This document shows positions 33,266 through 45,468 of a stretch of 64,000 nt of DNA, one piece after another. Source of the stretch: Locusta migratoria (lineage: Eukaryota > Arthropoda > Insecta > Orthoptera > Acrididae); NCBI GenBank assembly GCA_026315105.1, contig CM048748.1, positions 481,023,150 through 481,087,149 of the forward strand, given 5' to 3'. A program made the translations under genes and the position numbers. Each line of letters opens with the position of its first letter. The stretch's first letter is position 1. Under the pieces are notes generated by a model. The model worked only from the letters and a program-made list of their open reading frames with translations. It did no database searches and had not been told where the DNA came from.

Positions 33266-34377
33266 CAGCGCGTGAAATTGAGCTAAAAGTATAGATATCT
33301 ACCTCGTTTCACAAGTAATTGCGAGTTATCTGAGCGGCGGCTGTTGAGCGTAGCGTGAAGCACTGCAGTGCCGAAAAATTTGAATTGCTGGCCACGTGTG
33401 TTGGCCCCTCGTGATGTGTTAATGATCCATAACTACAAAACAAGTATGAACTAATTTTTCATGCGTTATAACCGATTATTATGGACAAATAGTGCTACGG
33501 TTTTACATCAGGTCATACTCGACTTTATGAACAGGCATACAACTGGTTTTTGTCCACACCAGAGAATTAATTGAATATATATTTCGAGTTTGGAAATATA
33601 AGAAAAGAAAAAATTAACGTAAACTGCGACTTTACTGTTGATGGACTGAAATAAAATTTTCTGACCCTAAATGGCTTTCTAGTTGGAGTTGATAAAATTA
33701 GTAGTCTAAAATTATATTTATAAATGCATCTACTCCTAATACAAAATATATACCAATTTCATTTTCGCTTCTGTAGCACTCGAAAAATGTTGTACCAGAA
33801 CGTGAAAATAACTGATTACAGCGTGTCCCACATTAAAGAGGTACCCTCAAGTCTGAGACTAAGCTAAGAATGATTTAAGTAAAAAACAATACGGAACAAT
33901 GGCATTAAAATCACGCAGTTACCTCCTTCTAAGAATTGCTACAAGTGGTGGCTACGGGCGTACGTGAGATGTGCCAGTTTTATATGCGTCACGCTGTACT
34001 ATATTTCAGCTCACCTCCACGTTGAAAGAACTCTACACAGCTCTTAGATTATGACTGTTATTATTATTACTGTTACTGTTTTTAGGGACCGTCTGAGGGG
34101 ATAGAACTTCGATTAACTGAAAGAAAAATACACTTATTTAGTTTAGCCTCAGACACTGCAGCACAGGTCAATAAAGGATAGAATGGTGTACTACGTTTTT
34201 TATTTCTTTTTCCTTCTTGGTGGGCTAGTCCCCAGCAACAATGAATTCTCACCCACTGTCAGCAGAAGATCGAAGGAAATGCGGAAGTTACCAAAACTGG
34301 TTCATTGCCGTCTACTTCGAGCCAGCTAACATTTAATTGATTCTGTTATCGTATATATTAAAAGAATTTACGAAAAC
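33266..34377. other. no gene seen
   Basis: AT-rich. ACAGCGTGTCCCACATTAAA near 33819 resembles a mariner-type terminus without a partner. Confidence 0.4.
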
Positions 34378-34703
34378 TGAAGTCAGTCGGCCAGACCTAA
34401 CTACCCGGCTAATTTCCTTCAATTTGCTTTAAACGAAAGATATTCATCCACAAATTTGTCATCAAGTATCAGAATTTACATAGTTCTGGCCTTTCGTTTT
34501 CTTACTCAACGCGATTTCCTTCTGTATATTTCTTATGGGGATGTCCTTGCTGTAAACTTAAGTCAGTCTGTCAGGCCATTCTATCCGACTTTAAACGAAA
34601 GGTATTCATTCGCAGATTTGTCATTAAGTATCAGAATTAACTTAAGAGCCTCATCCTTTATTTTTATTCAAATGCGCTATCCTTCTGTCCTTGCATCAAA
34701 TAT
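34378..34703 (+). repeat. tandem duplication, two diverged units of about 180 bp
   Basis: Unit 1 from about 34380, unit 2 from about 34560. Both run AAGTCAGTC, CTTTAAACGAAAG-TATTCAT, AGTATCAGAATT and ATCCTTCTGT-type words in the same order. No coding capacity. Confidence 0.8.
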
Positions 34704-35284
34704 TTTAAACGGTTTGTTTTACGATATATTCGGTCTTAATTAAGGTACGAAGTTCTTTATGACTTAACAACACTCAGCGGATAAAGTCCTTTCATTTGCG
34801 CTTTTAAACACTTGCGTTGATTGATTGTGAAGAAAGCTAGGCGTCAACATTCAACTTTACTTTCCTTTTTTCCGAACATTTTTTGTCTCTCCTCTAACGG
34901 TGCGAAGTATTCGTATGGCTCCTCTAGTTTTAATACTATTGCTCTAGCAATGTAATGACTCGTCGAGTTTTAAGCACATAAGAAACAGATGGTAATGGAC
35001 TCGACCCATGAATTTCGACTGACGTTTAGGAGAGTTTTTGCTTATGAGAACAGCTATTTTTTTTATTTATTTTTTTTTTATTCATTTTACAGAATTAATA
35101 GTAATAAAAGAAAAAATAAACAAACCATATGTTCACAAGCGTTATTAAAAAAAAGGCGCTATTAAGCAGAGAGATTTGTACTGGAAACAGACTGTAGACG
35201 TGAGATACTTGTGCTGCAGAAGAAACACCGAAGTCCAATCGGCTGGCGCCGGCTCGGCGTGAGCCGGCTGAAGCGGAGTCGTCC
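34704..35284. other. no gene seen
   Basis: AT-rich, with T-rich run at 35054-35085; becomes GC-rich after 35230 at the edge of the tandem repeat. Confidence 0.5.
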
Positions 35285-35422
35285 CGGCCCGGCCGGCAGC
35301 GTGCGCACTGGCCACTGCAATTGCAAACGATGTGTTTAATGGCTCGGCCGGCAGTGTGCACACTGGCCACTGCAATTGCAAACGATGTGTTTAATGGCTC
35401 AGCCGGCAGTGTGCACACGGCC
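35285..35422 (+). repeat. 55-bp tandem repeat, about 2.5 units
   Basis: The unit contains GCCGGCAGTGTGCACACTGG, then CCACTGCAATTGCAAACGAT and GTGTTTAATGGCTC. Units 1 and 2 are nearly identical (GCGTGCGCACTGG versus GTGTGCACACTGG); the third is partial. The palindromic GTGCAC and CAATTG cores make each unit self-complementary in places. Confidence 0.9.
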
Positions 35423-36728
35423 TAAGGAGTTTCCTGCTCTAAACTAGCAGTCGAGAGCCCTGAAAGGTTGTCGAAATCAGCACTTCGTGTAATTTGTACC
35501 TAATTTTGAAATTTAAAATGTTGTCTTAAATATATTCATTGAGAAGTACAAGTTCAAATTTTGATTTCCTTGATGACACCCCATCCCCCAAATTAGATTG
35601 TGTGAGAAAATATTATCGCTTACTACATTTTCGCTATTAATGCAGTAAACGTGAACATCAAACTTGAAATTTTATTTCATTTCTTCTTTAGTATCTACCT
35701 CTACACAACGTATTTCGCACAATAACATTTACATAGATCAGGACATATGACCCATACACATTTACATGTGTGCAATATTAGCTTCTAGAGCGAAAATTAC
35801 CCAGACTATATTCACCTAGTGTATCATAATATGTTTAACAACTTGCGATGAATATTAAACATAATTTCAAGCCTTTTCCAAACTACTTCGCGTACGTACT
35901 TACGTCAAACGTTTTACTCATTATCTCATTTGCAAAGCAATTAGACGTCTGAAACTGTTTAATATATGGGAATGAAGAGTTAAGAGTTTGATACTCCTAA
36001 CGTATAAAGGCTCATGACGAAGAACAAGGGTGCTCTTACATGATGGAAGAGAAAGGAGAATGAGGGAGAAGTATTGAGAGGTTGACGCAAAGGGGGGGGG
36101 GCGTAAAGATGGAATAAAGGATGATAGGAATGTGTAAATGATGGATGACACGGAAAAAGGAATATAGCAGAATCATGTTGAAGCTTTCCCGAGGACATGT
36201 CTTCAGTTTCTTAGTAACTCAGAAGCTGCGGCGCACAACTCGCATAAAATATAAGCCAACGTAAGTTCTGCACACAGAGTGAAAGCCGTCATGTTGTCCA
36301 GTGGCGAGAGGAAACGGCAATCGCTTACTTTCTTTACGCTCCCTGCAGTATTTGACGTGTCAGTGGACATTTCGAAAATGATAAAACTGTTACTGAGCGT
36401 GAAAAAATGTATGAGCCATGGAAGTCGGGAAACGCTTCGAAATATATTTTTCCAGAGATAAGATATTTGTTTCCTAGTTATTTGAGGATGGGAGAGGATA
36501 ATTAGAGGTCTTTATTTAATTTCTTGTGACAGAAATTAACTGAAAAGTTTTCTGTGATAATAAAAGCAAATACACATTGCAAGAAATTATTGGTTACTCT
36601 GTGTAAACAACAACAATTACAGCATTACTTACAATAAAGATTTCAGTATCATTGCTTTCTCAACAAAATACAAAGAAACAAAAGAGAAAAAAGGAAATAC
36701 GGTGTATGAATTACGGAGAAGACTATTT
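35423..36728. other. no gene seen
   Basis: AT-rich, with a G run at 36090-36102. Frames on the minus strand at 35921-36198 have no recognisable motif. Confidence 0.5.
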
Positions 36729-36912
36729 CGAGCTGCGCGGAATGGCCGCATGGTTTATGGCATTATGCTACGGAGTGGGAGGCTGTTTACGTTGGAGGTT
36801 CGAGTCCTCGCTCCGGCATGGGTGTGTCTGTGTTATCCTTAGCGTAAGTTAGTTTAAGTAGTTTGAAACTCTACAGACTAATGACCATAGCAGTTTGCAA
36901 ACGTTTGCATTT
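36729..36912 (+). repeat. SINE-1 copy
   Basis: Head GAGCTGCGCGGAATGGCCGC, B box GGAGGTTCGAGTCCTC, then GGCATGGGTGTGTCTGTG, AAGTTAGTTTAAGTAGTTTG and a tail with CAGTTTGCAAACGTTTGC. No clear target duplication. Confidence 0.85.
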
Positions 36913-38047
36913 GCATGTTTGGAAGGAGACCACGCACATTAAATAGAAGGTAATAGACATTGTATTTCGTTTACTGCAGCAACACATATTCTCTTGCCTT
37001 TACTAATCATCTCAGAAGGACAACCGTTGGTTTAAAATATTCCCTTGATCTTACCACCAAGTTTTCACGATGTGCCTTTTCCTCGCTCGGAAACAATTCG
37101 AAGTGGTACGGAACTCATGAACAGAAACATTATGTCCCTTTTCATTCTGGCTGATAACACACATCTGACTGAAGATTTCGATTTCTGTCGGTTCAAGATA
37201 GACTTGCGCGTTTGTTTATAGACGTTTGTTTATTGTAACTCTAAGCCCGATATATCTGTGACATGAATAGTAATGTCGTTTCTTTGATTCTAGTGCACTT
37301 ATGAGGCCCTTTGCAGCCCAAATTGAAATAATTATCAAACGTCAAATTCACTATTGTCTGCGGCATTTGCATGTAAAATTATCTAACAAAATGTTTCTTA
37401 TGCAGTAATGCAGAAGCCTGATTGCAGATCCAGTTTGTGCTTGTTCATTCGAGAGTTATCGGCTCTTTCATGCTACACTGGGTTTATTTCGTTTATTATA
37501 TTATATTTTTATGTTACATATTAAATTAATATGAGTAGTGAAGTTTCAGAGTCTTTCAAAGCTACCAATTGAATGCAAACAATTATAGGTGACGTGATAC
37601 GTCTTTTGAGACTATCTGCCAGCTCTACGTGAAACGTCGCTTTAGTCTTTTTTATTTTTATTTTATTTTATTTCTTTTATCAGATCGGTTTCGAGCACAT
37701 GTTTAACTTCGGCGCTGCTGTACAAGGTACATAATGTAATACAGAATGTATGTTATAATCTATATATTATTGGAGTAGGTATCTGCGTAATATTTTGCTT
37801 GGTACTTACTTAAATTTTATTTTTATGCATTTATAAAAGCTTTATAGGTCTTCTGTAAGCTATTGTGTTCTAACACGTATTTAAACTTCTTTTTCCAGTG
37901 AGCAAAATCATGCTTTTAACATAAGTGATATATTTTCTGTTGTTAAAGATGTGAAAGATACATTTCTGTACATTTGTATTTAGTTTTGATAATATGTTCT
38001 AGCTCTGTTATCCTCTGGCCTGTGGAAAAGTATGGAAATTATACCTA
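36913..38047. other. no gene seen
   Basis: AT-rich. CAGATCGGTTTCGAGCACATG near 37682 resembles the AACCGGT-type repeat phrase near 45580. Confidence 0.45.
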
Positions 38048-39813
38048 ACTAGCTTGTATGCCCGTTGTTGAAGGAGGACCTGTGTGTATCATGGCTTATT
38101 GGTTTCCGGACCTGTCATTAAAAACAGAATCCTTGTCGGATCGCTCTGTCAATAAACTCAGTTGTCGTAGCCAAGATGTCAAATGTAAGTAAAAGTCATT
38201 GTACGACATGATGTATCTTCATGAAGTTTTTGATACAAAAAGTGAAACGTGCCAAAATAAGCAAAGAAACGTCGTTAAATATTTAATACACAATGCGAAA
38301 TAAGTAACACTATGTTCAATGTTTGTTGGTATTGGTAGACATAAGACTGCTTAATTCTGCCACAGACGTTCGCTTCCTTGTTGTACTACCCCTTACTTAT
38401 TATGCATCAGAGGTGTTTATTAGTTCTTTGGTGCACTACAGCGCCTCTATCGCTTGTTTGCTGTACTATGCAATCCATACTTCAAGCATAACCGACATCT
38501 AAAACAATTTCTCTGATTCCACTTTTATGAAACGAAGTTGCTCCATGCAAATCCGTGACGTATTTAGGAGATTAGGCATTTCTAATAGATGAACAGACAG
38601 TTATTCAAAACACTTAAGATTATGATGTGTCTTTTTTCGGTGATCTGATTTTGATGAAATCATGCCTGTATGTTGTCCCAATCTTAGCTCAAATTTCCTG
38701 CGAAAATCGCATGAAAACGTGTCAGTATCTTTTTTAATACGTTTGCGAAACATGTTAGAAATACGCATATCTTCATGAAAATGATGTAGCTTACATCATG
38801 TATCAGTTATATTCGCCATTTAAAACATTTATTTCATGATCATTCATGTCTCTGGACAATGGGCTGAGGCATGGTGAGCTGAAATATAATAAGTATTTCC
38901 TTAATGAAATAGAAATAACACTGAAAACAATTATTATTATTACGGTTGGCTCTCTTTCCGTTAGATGCGCTATTGTCGCTCCAAGCGTGAGACAAACTTC
39001 CATATCAGTCTACATATACGTTAGACTGTGATATGTAAATATATGGATTACACACGGCGAGGATTGTATCAGTTTTATATTCATTGCGTTGAATCATATT
39101 TAGTAGAACATAGAAACCAAAAAAAATGATTTTCAGAAATATAGTAAATTCGAAAAGTCAAAGAGTAAGTACAATTTTCAAAGGGTAATTATCCGATCGC
39201 TGCCCCCAACTTCACAGGAACACCCGCAGCCATAGACTAAATATAGCAGAGACTGCGCGTGTCCTTATCTCTGCCGTGTCGTGGTTTGAAACCAATATCT
39301 CACATTGCCCCTAGTCACGTGACTGATTCTTCGTCATTAGGTTCCTTTAAGCCGCTACCAGTTACCAGATTCCCTTAAACTGAGCATGCGCAGAGCTGTT
39401 ATCGAGTAGCTGCTTAAACGAACCTCTTATGAGCAACAGTTTATCTAAGTAGTTTTCAGCTGAAGACAAGTATTGATTTTCATAGTAAAACGACCTTTGT
39501 ACGCTTATTATACCTGTAGGACTAAAGGTAATATAGTTCTTGCACAATTATTATAATAGTAACTTAAACCCGCGGCACCGCGCGCTTTTGGTTGATTATG
39601 ATAGATAAGCTATCTTTCCGTAGTGTGCTATGTGACTGGTTTTGAAGATGAGATGGCATTCAACAATAATGTTTGTAATAATATCACAGATTGATCAGTT
39701 GATGTAATGCCCGAAACGTCAAATGAATTTTTTTAAGAGATGTATTAAAAGAAATTTATTTTTTACTGCTTTATCTATTTATTCTTATTTTTCCTTATTC
39801 GTATGCTTATCCT

Positions 39814-40179
39814 AAAGGCCCGTTTACACCGAAGCGAACACAAGCGAACGAGCAGCAGCGAACGAGAATTCGCTCTGGCGTAAACGCTATGCGCGCGCTG
39901 TTCGGTCACGCTCGGCTCGCATTCGCAGGTGTTCGCTATGTTCCGGTGGGTGTCGGTTTCAGGGCGAACCATCAAAGGACGTTCGCTCCCTCTCCGCTTC
40001 AGAGCTAGCGTATGCTACAAATTGTGTGTGCTCGTCTTGCGGCAGTGTGCTGTTCGCACCGGTGTGAACGCTTATTCGCAAGTGCAAGCCAATGCGTGCG
40101 CGCACAGGCGAATTCCTGGGGAATGCGCATTCGCCTATGTTCGCTCTTGTTCGCTTTGGTGTAAACGGGGCTTTACAGA
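39814..40179. mobile_element. MITE with GTTCGC-rich interior
   Basis: Imperfect terminal inverted repeats of about 28 bp: TAAAGGCCCGTTTACACCGA on the left, and the reverse complement of TTTGGTGTAAACGGGGCTTT on the right. The interior carries many GCGAAC/GTTCGC words in both orientations. About 366 bp, no transposase. The small frames inside (39929-40201 and minus strand) are composition artefacts. Lies inside the extra block of copy A. Target duplication not identified. Confidence 0.8.
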
Positions 40180-42289
40180 GAAAGAGCTGAACACGTTGTA
40201 GGCCAAAGATATGGTCTGTGGCATCACGTTTCGCTGTATGTAACCTCCTTGCTATAGAGTCGCAAACGTCATCGCTGGCCTTAAGTCCGAATTTTTTAAT
40301 GATTTGACGACTTTCAACTACCGTATCTTCCGCCCTCATAAAAGCTATCGGCATGGAACTGCTGTGGTGTACAACGGGAGACTTCGGACAACAATTACAC
40401 ACAGACCATTCGTTTGCGTTCTGTACTTTTCGCTGTAGAGAAAAATATTACACACACACGTAGAATTTTATATACACCGTCCGATAACTTTCCATCCCAA
40501 TATACTCCACCCTTTTATCATTATCAACCCTAAAGCAACAATGTAACCAATAAAATCATTTTCAAAGAGAAATTATTGTTCCGCATTTCGCTTTATAGTA
40601 TTCAAATTACTAAATATCTATCAGATCGCTATAAAACCCTCTCTAAAACCTTACTCAGGTAGACATTAGTAACTGTACAAATTTTTAGCTCTTTATGTCT
40701 TGTGGTTCAGACGTGATAAACGTACACCGACACTAACATTTATAGATGTAGATTAATGCTACGATTGTTTTTACATGTGACGAGTTGACACTTATTCAGT
40801 TCTTTTTACAAGAAATAGAATTACAATTAGTGCTTGTGCAGCATTTTTTTTTAACTGAAGAATCAATTATTGACGGGAGGACAATTCTAACTAGTCTTGA
40901 TGATTAAATTTATATTTCATTAAGTAAGTCATTTCTAGTGCAGATATGTTTTTAATAGCGGTGTACACAGCTATATTTGAATACAGAACATTCAGTATAG
41001 CTATAAAACTAGTATTAGTTATGATTGCACATCACTTATTCTAATGTAAATAGCGAGTACTTTGCTTTGCAAGGTTTACGTATTGGCATATGTACATGCA
41101 GAAGTCGTAAAATACAAACGCTTGTATTGTGTAAAAAAATATGATATTATGGATATAGTACGTTTTGAGTTCCTATAAAAGCATAACACGTATTGTTGAG
41201 AAAACGTAAGAAAAGTGATGCTGTTTGTAAAACTGATTTTTCGCCTTCTACTCTCCTGACGGTTGTAAAGTAAGAAACCCACAGAGCAACAAAAGCAACT
41301 ATTCACTTAATAAGAGCAAGTCATTTATAAGTTTCACCTAGGCACAAGTAAAAACTGTAACCATCGCATTAACTTTAAGAATTGCGGAGAAATAATGTTA
41401 ACTGTAAGCTAAAATCTTTATAAGGATATGATTAGACATTTTGTTGTTAAAATCAAAGCCAATATTCAGTTATAAATGGGAAATCTACATCTGTTACCTC
41501 CACTTCGTATCTGTCGTTATGACGAAAACGGCTTGCTTAGATGTCGGTTTCAGTGTAACGACGCCACGCGCAGTCTATATTACCTGTGGTCTATGCCCGC
41601 AGCGGTATATATTAGTTCTTTGCGGCATTACGCCGTTCTGTCCTAAAACTTCAAATTACGATATCTTTTACTTTCCTGATCTGATTTTGATAAAATGAAG
41701 CCTGTTTGTTGCCCCAGGATATTCTATTTATCTGTAATATCCCCATGAATATTCATTTTTTACTTCTGGAGATTACTCTCTACAAATAGACACATGCGAT
41801 TGCTTTCGTGATATCTTACTTTTTGTGATCCGATTTTGTGAAATGAAGCGTTTCTGTAACCGCAAGATTCCCTCACGTTCCTGTGATAAACCCCTGAAAA
41901 TTCGTCTATTAGTTTTGGAGATGAAAGAGAAAGATAGACATGACGGTTGTCGATGAAAAACGTTAAATTGTGATATTATTCTTTCCGTGATCCTATTTTT
42001 ATGAAACTAAGTTTATATGTTGCCCCAAGGTACACTGAAGTTACCTTTGAAAACCCCATGCGAATTCGTGAAGTGGTTTTGGAGAAGTGGTTTCTAATAG
42101 ATGAACAGACAGACACGACTGTCTATGAAAACACATCGTGATTCTAATACGATGAAATCATGCCTAGATCGTGAACCAATCTTCGTTCATGTTTCCTGTG
42201 AAAACCGCATGAAAATTCGCCCTGTAGTTTTGAAGATTGAAGCGAACAGCGACAGGCCTACAGTTACAGATTTATTATTAGTATAGATA

Positions 42290-43829
42290 CAGGGTGTCCA
42301 GAAAAGGGCTCCCTGATTTCAAAATTAAATATCTCGAAAACAAAGATCGATAGAGGAACGCAGTAAACGGTATGTTTATTGTGAAAGCTGTAAGAAGTTT
42401 ATACAGCAGTTTGAAAGCAAAGGCAGCTAACATATGTCGCTGTACGCTGTACAGCTCATATCAGCATACATAAGTCAAATAATCGTATGAAAACACTCTT
42501 TGCAAACAATCACATCACAATGTTTTCAAAATGTTCACCATTGGCACTATAGAGGTGTCGCCCACCGAAGAATGAAATTCGCCACCACCTTTCGTAGTGT
42601 CTCAACCGAAATGGATTCACATGCCACAGAGATCGTCGATTCAAGGTCGTCCAGCTTGGCGGGATGCTTCGGGTAGACCATGTCTTTCCCTGTGCCCCAT
42701 AAAAAAAGTCACAGGGAGTCAAATCCGGCGAATATGGAGGCCAATCCATGCCTGCACCAGTAAATTTGGGATATTTCAAAGCAATGACTCGATTCCCGAA
42801 GTATTCCTCAAGAAAGCGAAACACTTGTTCGGTCCGATGTGGTCGGGCTCCATCTTGCATAAACCATTCAGTACCTGGTCGATCCTCTAACGCTTGCTGT
42901 GTGGCGATAAATTGTTGCAAAATTGCAACGTAACGTGCACCAGTGACCGTTTCTCGAATGAAAAAAGGGCCAATAATGCCTCTGATGCATACTGCAGCCC
43001 ACACAGTAATTTTAGGAGAATGTAGGGGTTCCACTTCACACCAATATGGCTTTTCGGAACCCCAAAATCGCTATTTCTGCTTATTCACGTATCCATTCAG
43101 ATGGAAGTGTGCTTCATCTGTAAACCAGATGCAGCCAACATCAAATCCTTCACTATCAATCATCGTGAGCATCTGATTAGCAAAGGCAACCTTTTGTTGT
43201 ACGGCTCGTACGTGTATGGCCTGGTCGTTGGAATTTTGAATGGAAACATGAGTAGGCTCTTTCTCAGTATTTTCTGCGTGCTGGAACGCTTCAAACCAGT
43301 CTCAGATGCAATTCTACGGACGGATGACATTGGATTTCGCTGAATAATTCCAGAAACTGTGGCGATATTTTCAGGCGTAACTGCGGTTTGCTTGCAGCCA
43401 ACATGCCCCACTAGATCGTCAGTTACGCTGCCTGTTCGTTGAAATTTTGCGAAGAGCGTACGAATGGTTTTCGCATCGGGCCCTTTTGGAACATTAAATC
43501 GTGCTTGAAAACTTCGCCTTGTTGCCGTAGGACTCTCTTCTAACCTGTGGTACTCTACCACCAGAAAAATGCGTTGTTCAATGGAGTACATGGTTTTAAT
43601 CTTTTCCTTCGGTACGCTAACTTCCTTTCAGGTTTCAATAGTGGACTGATCGCTCTGGGCTTCGGCATTACGTATGGTGATTAGCAGCTTTTGTAACTAT
43701 TATTTCAAACTGCTGTATGAACTTCTTACAGCTTTCACAATAAACATTCCGTTTACCGCATTCCTCTATCGATCTTTGTTTTCGAGATATTTAATTTTGA
43801 AATCAGGGAGTCCTTTTCTGGACACCCTG
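42290..43829 (-). mobile_element. complete mariner-type transposon with 127-bp inverted repeats
   Basis: Ends CAGGGTGTCCAGAAAAGG at 42290 and, inverted, at 43829, flanked by TA at 42288-42289 and 43830-43831. The inverted repeats extend 127 bp (42290-42416 and 43703-43829) with only a handful of mismatches. Total 1540 bp, containing one transposase frame on the minus strand. Inserted in copy A of the modular repeat: copy B reads straight through at the corresponding point near 50360-50385. Confidence 0.95.
42510..43591 (-). pseudogene. mariner-type transposase, nearly complete with few lesions
   Basis: Starts MYSIEQRIFLVVEYHRLEE at 43591. The N-terminal helix-turn-helix region includes KTIRTLFAKFQRTGSVTDD and IIQRNPMSSVRRIASETGL. 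A frameshift falls near 43190, then comes the first catalytic block GCIWFTDEAHFHLNGYVNKQ, a TAG near 43076, and PLHSPKITVWAAVCIRGIIG. Then follow WFMQDGARPHRTEQV (second Asp), WPPYSPDLTPCDFF (third Asp), another shift, and GGRHLYSANGEHFENIVM at the C-terminus. All three Asp remain. By my count 47 residues separate the second and third Asp, longer than the 34 of classic mariner. It would cut and rejoin DNA at TA using the 127-bp ends. Confidence 0.92.
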
Positions 43830-45103
43830 TATGTTATACAATTCTAAAATTTTGCAGGAATACATTGATTTGTATAAGTGCTGTAGTCGGTAAAATCTAT
43901 TGCGAATATGGTTGGTAGTAAAGAAGTAATAGTTTGAAACGTGATCCTTGAAAGGAGAAGGGGTTTCATGAACGTTACTCTGTACGTCCTCATATCTAAT
44001 GAACTGCGTGTCGTACTGTGACACAAGTTCGAACGTACATTTAGCTTTAAGTGTTTATTCCGTCTGCATAATTTCCTGCGAGTACAATTGGCAGTGTAGA
44101 AATTATAAGTTGGTTTATGTTCTAGGAGGTGATCCAATTATGATATTGTAGAAAGATATAAAAAAGCCAAGATCGCTGATCATCAATTTTTTATTTAAGA
44201 CGACCGGTTTCGCTGAAGTATGTCAGCATCATCTGTTCCAATAAAATCATTTTACAAGGCCATAATCTGTCGACACAACTTTTCTATCTTCGTCGCCGTA
44301 CTTTCATCAGTAGAGCAATAAAGCCGCGAACATTTACGTCGATACATAGATAATCGGAAGTGGCGAGCTAAGTTATTTCGTGTGGTGACCTGCGACGAAC
44401 GTTTCCGGGAGAAACTCGGCATGTGGTTTCCTTGTAAGTTGAGCGGCCAGAGAAACGTCGCCACGCATTGCGGCGGCTTGCTCCGTGCTGTGAGCCAGCT
44501 GTTATCAACAGAACGTCGCAGCACTTCGTAACGTTACACCGAATGTCCATGACCAGCGGAAAAGTAGTAAGCGAGAAACTTTTTTTACTTTCATTATTTT
44601 GATGTAGTTGTCTGCGACAAAAAGTTTAATAAAAGTTTGAAATTTTGTTTGAAGTTTGTTGCAAGTCGCCAAGTACTGTCATTCTCATATAGTGAGTTTT
44701 ATAAAGTCTCGTCGCATTATGTAGCAGTTTTTAGCGATTCCTATTGTTCATGACGTTATATCTCCTTTACCATGTGTCGTACGTGGTTCGTACTCCTACA
44801 GCAATTGTTACCTCACATCAGGAATATGTGTACCAAATTTGGTTGAAATCGGTCCTATTGTTTAGCAGAAAATGTGCCGCATTGTCGTTTGACGCAGCAG
44901 TTTTTCGCGCATCTCATTGTTTATGACGTCATATCTCCTTACGTATGTGTCGTAAGTGATTCTTACCGCGACAGCGGTTGTTGCCTGATATTAAGGAATA
45001 TGTGTACCAAGTTTGGTTGAAATCGGTCCATTAGTTTAGGAGGAGACGTGGAACATACATACATACATACATACACACACACAGCCTATTTTATAAGATG
45101 TAA

Positions 45104-45255
45104 GAGAACAAACTAAATTTAAACAATATGAAATTCATTTTTTTCTGGAAAGGTAGTTTCATTGTCGATAAAATGTTTACTTTTTAGGCCAGTTTATTCA
45201 CCAAGGTTATTGTTTGGATCTTTTATGATTTGAGTAAAAGTTTGTAATTTCTATA
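45104..45255. other. short spacer, nothing seen
   Basis: AT-rich stretch between copy A and the next SINE. Confidence 0.5.
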
Positions 45256-45266
45256 TAACGATTAGA

Positions 45267-45457
45267 TGTTCAAATGTTTGTTAAGCTAATGGGACTTAAC
45301 TACGGGGTCATCAGTCCCTAAACTTACAAACTACTTATGAACTACATTATACTAAAGACGGCAAAAATATCCATGCCCGAGGGGGGATTCGAACCCCCGA
45401 CCGTAGTGGCCGTGCAGACCGTGAAGCGCCTCAGTCTCCTCGGCCACCGCGGCCGGC
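45267..45457 (-). repeat. SINE-1 copy with perfect 11-bp target duplication
   Basis: TAACGATTAGA at 45256-45266 and 45458-45468. Full length, head GCCGGCCGCGGTGGCCGAGG (minus strand), B box GGGGGTTCGAATCCCCCC. Confidence 0.95.
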
Positions 45458-45468
45458 TAACGATTAGA

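Larger units (their letters stand above)
38048..45103 (+). mobile_element. modular protein-free repeat, copy A (swollen by insertions)
   Basis: Starts ACTAGCTTGTATGCCCGTTG and ends AGCCTATTTTATAAGATGTA. It is the inverted counterpart of 49462-52095. Matching segments in reverse order include AAGGAGGNCC-GTGT, GATTCCACTTTTAT-AA, GAAATATAATAAGTATTTCC, CGTTAGACTGTG, CTCACATTGCC, TTCAAATT-CGATATCTTTTA and AATTTTGCAGGAATA. Relative to copy B it holds extra blocks at about 39054-39275, 39340-41590 (with a MITE), 42288-43831 (mariner) and 44150-44520. Internal units of about 170-180 bp repeat a phrase with TTTATGAAA-TAAG, TTGCCCCAAG and GAAAACCCCATG. No protein frame belongs to it. Class unknown. Confidence 0.8.

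Noticed and set aside
34378..35422. CRISPR array
   Set aside because: Tandem repeats here lack regular spacers and the window is clearly eukaryotic.
38846..39031. Conserved small protein (the same peptide appears on the minus strand at 50975-51211)
   Set aside because: Similarity is explained by the inverted DNA repeat. The similarity extends far beyond the frame and is not biased to synonymous sites as far as I can judge.
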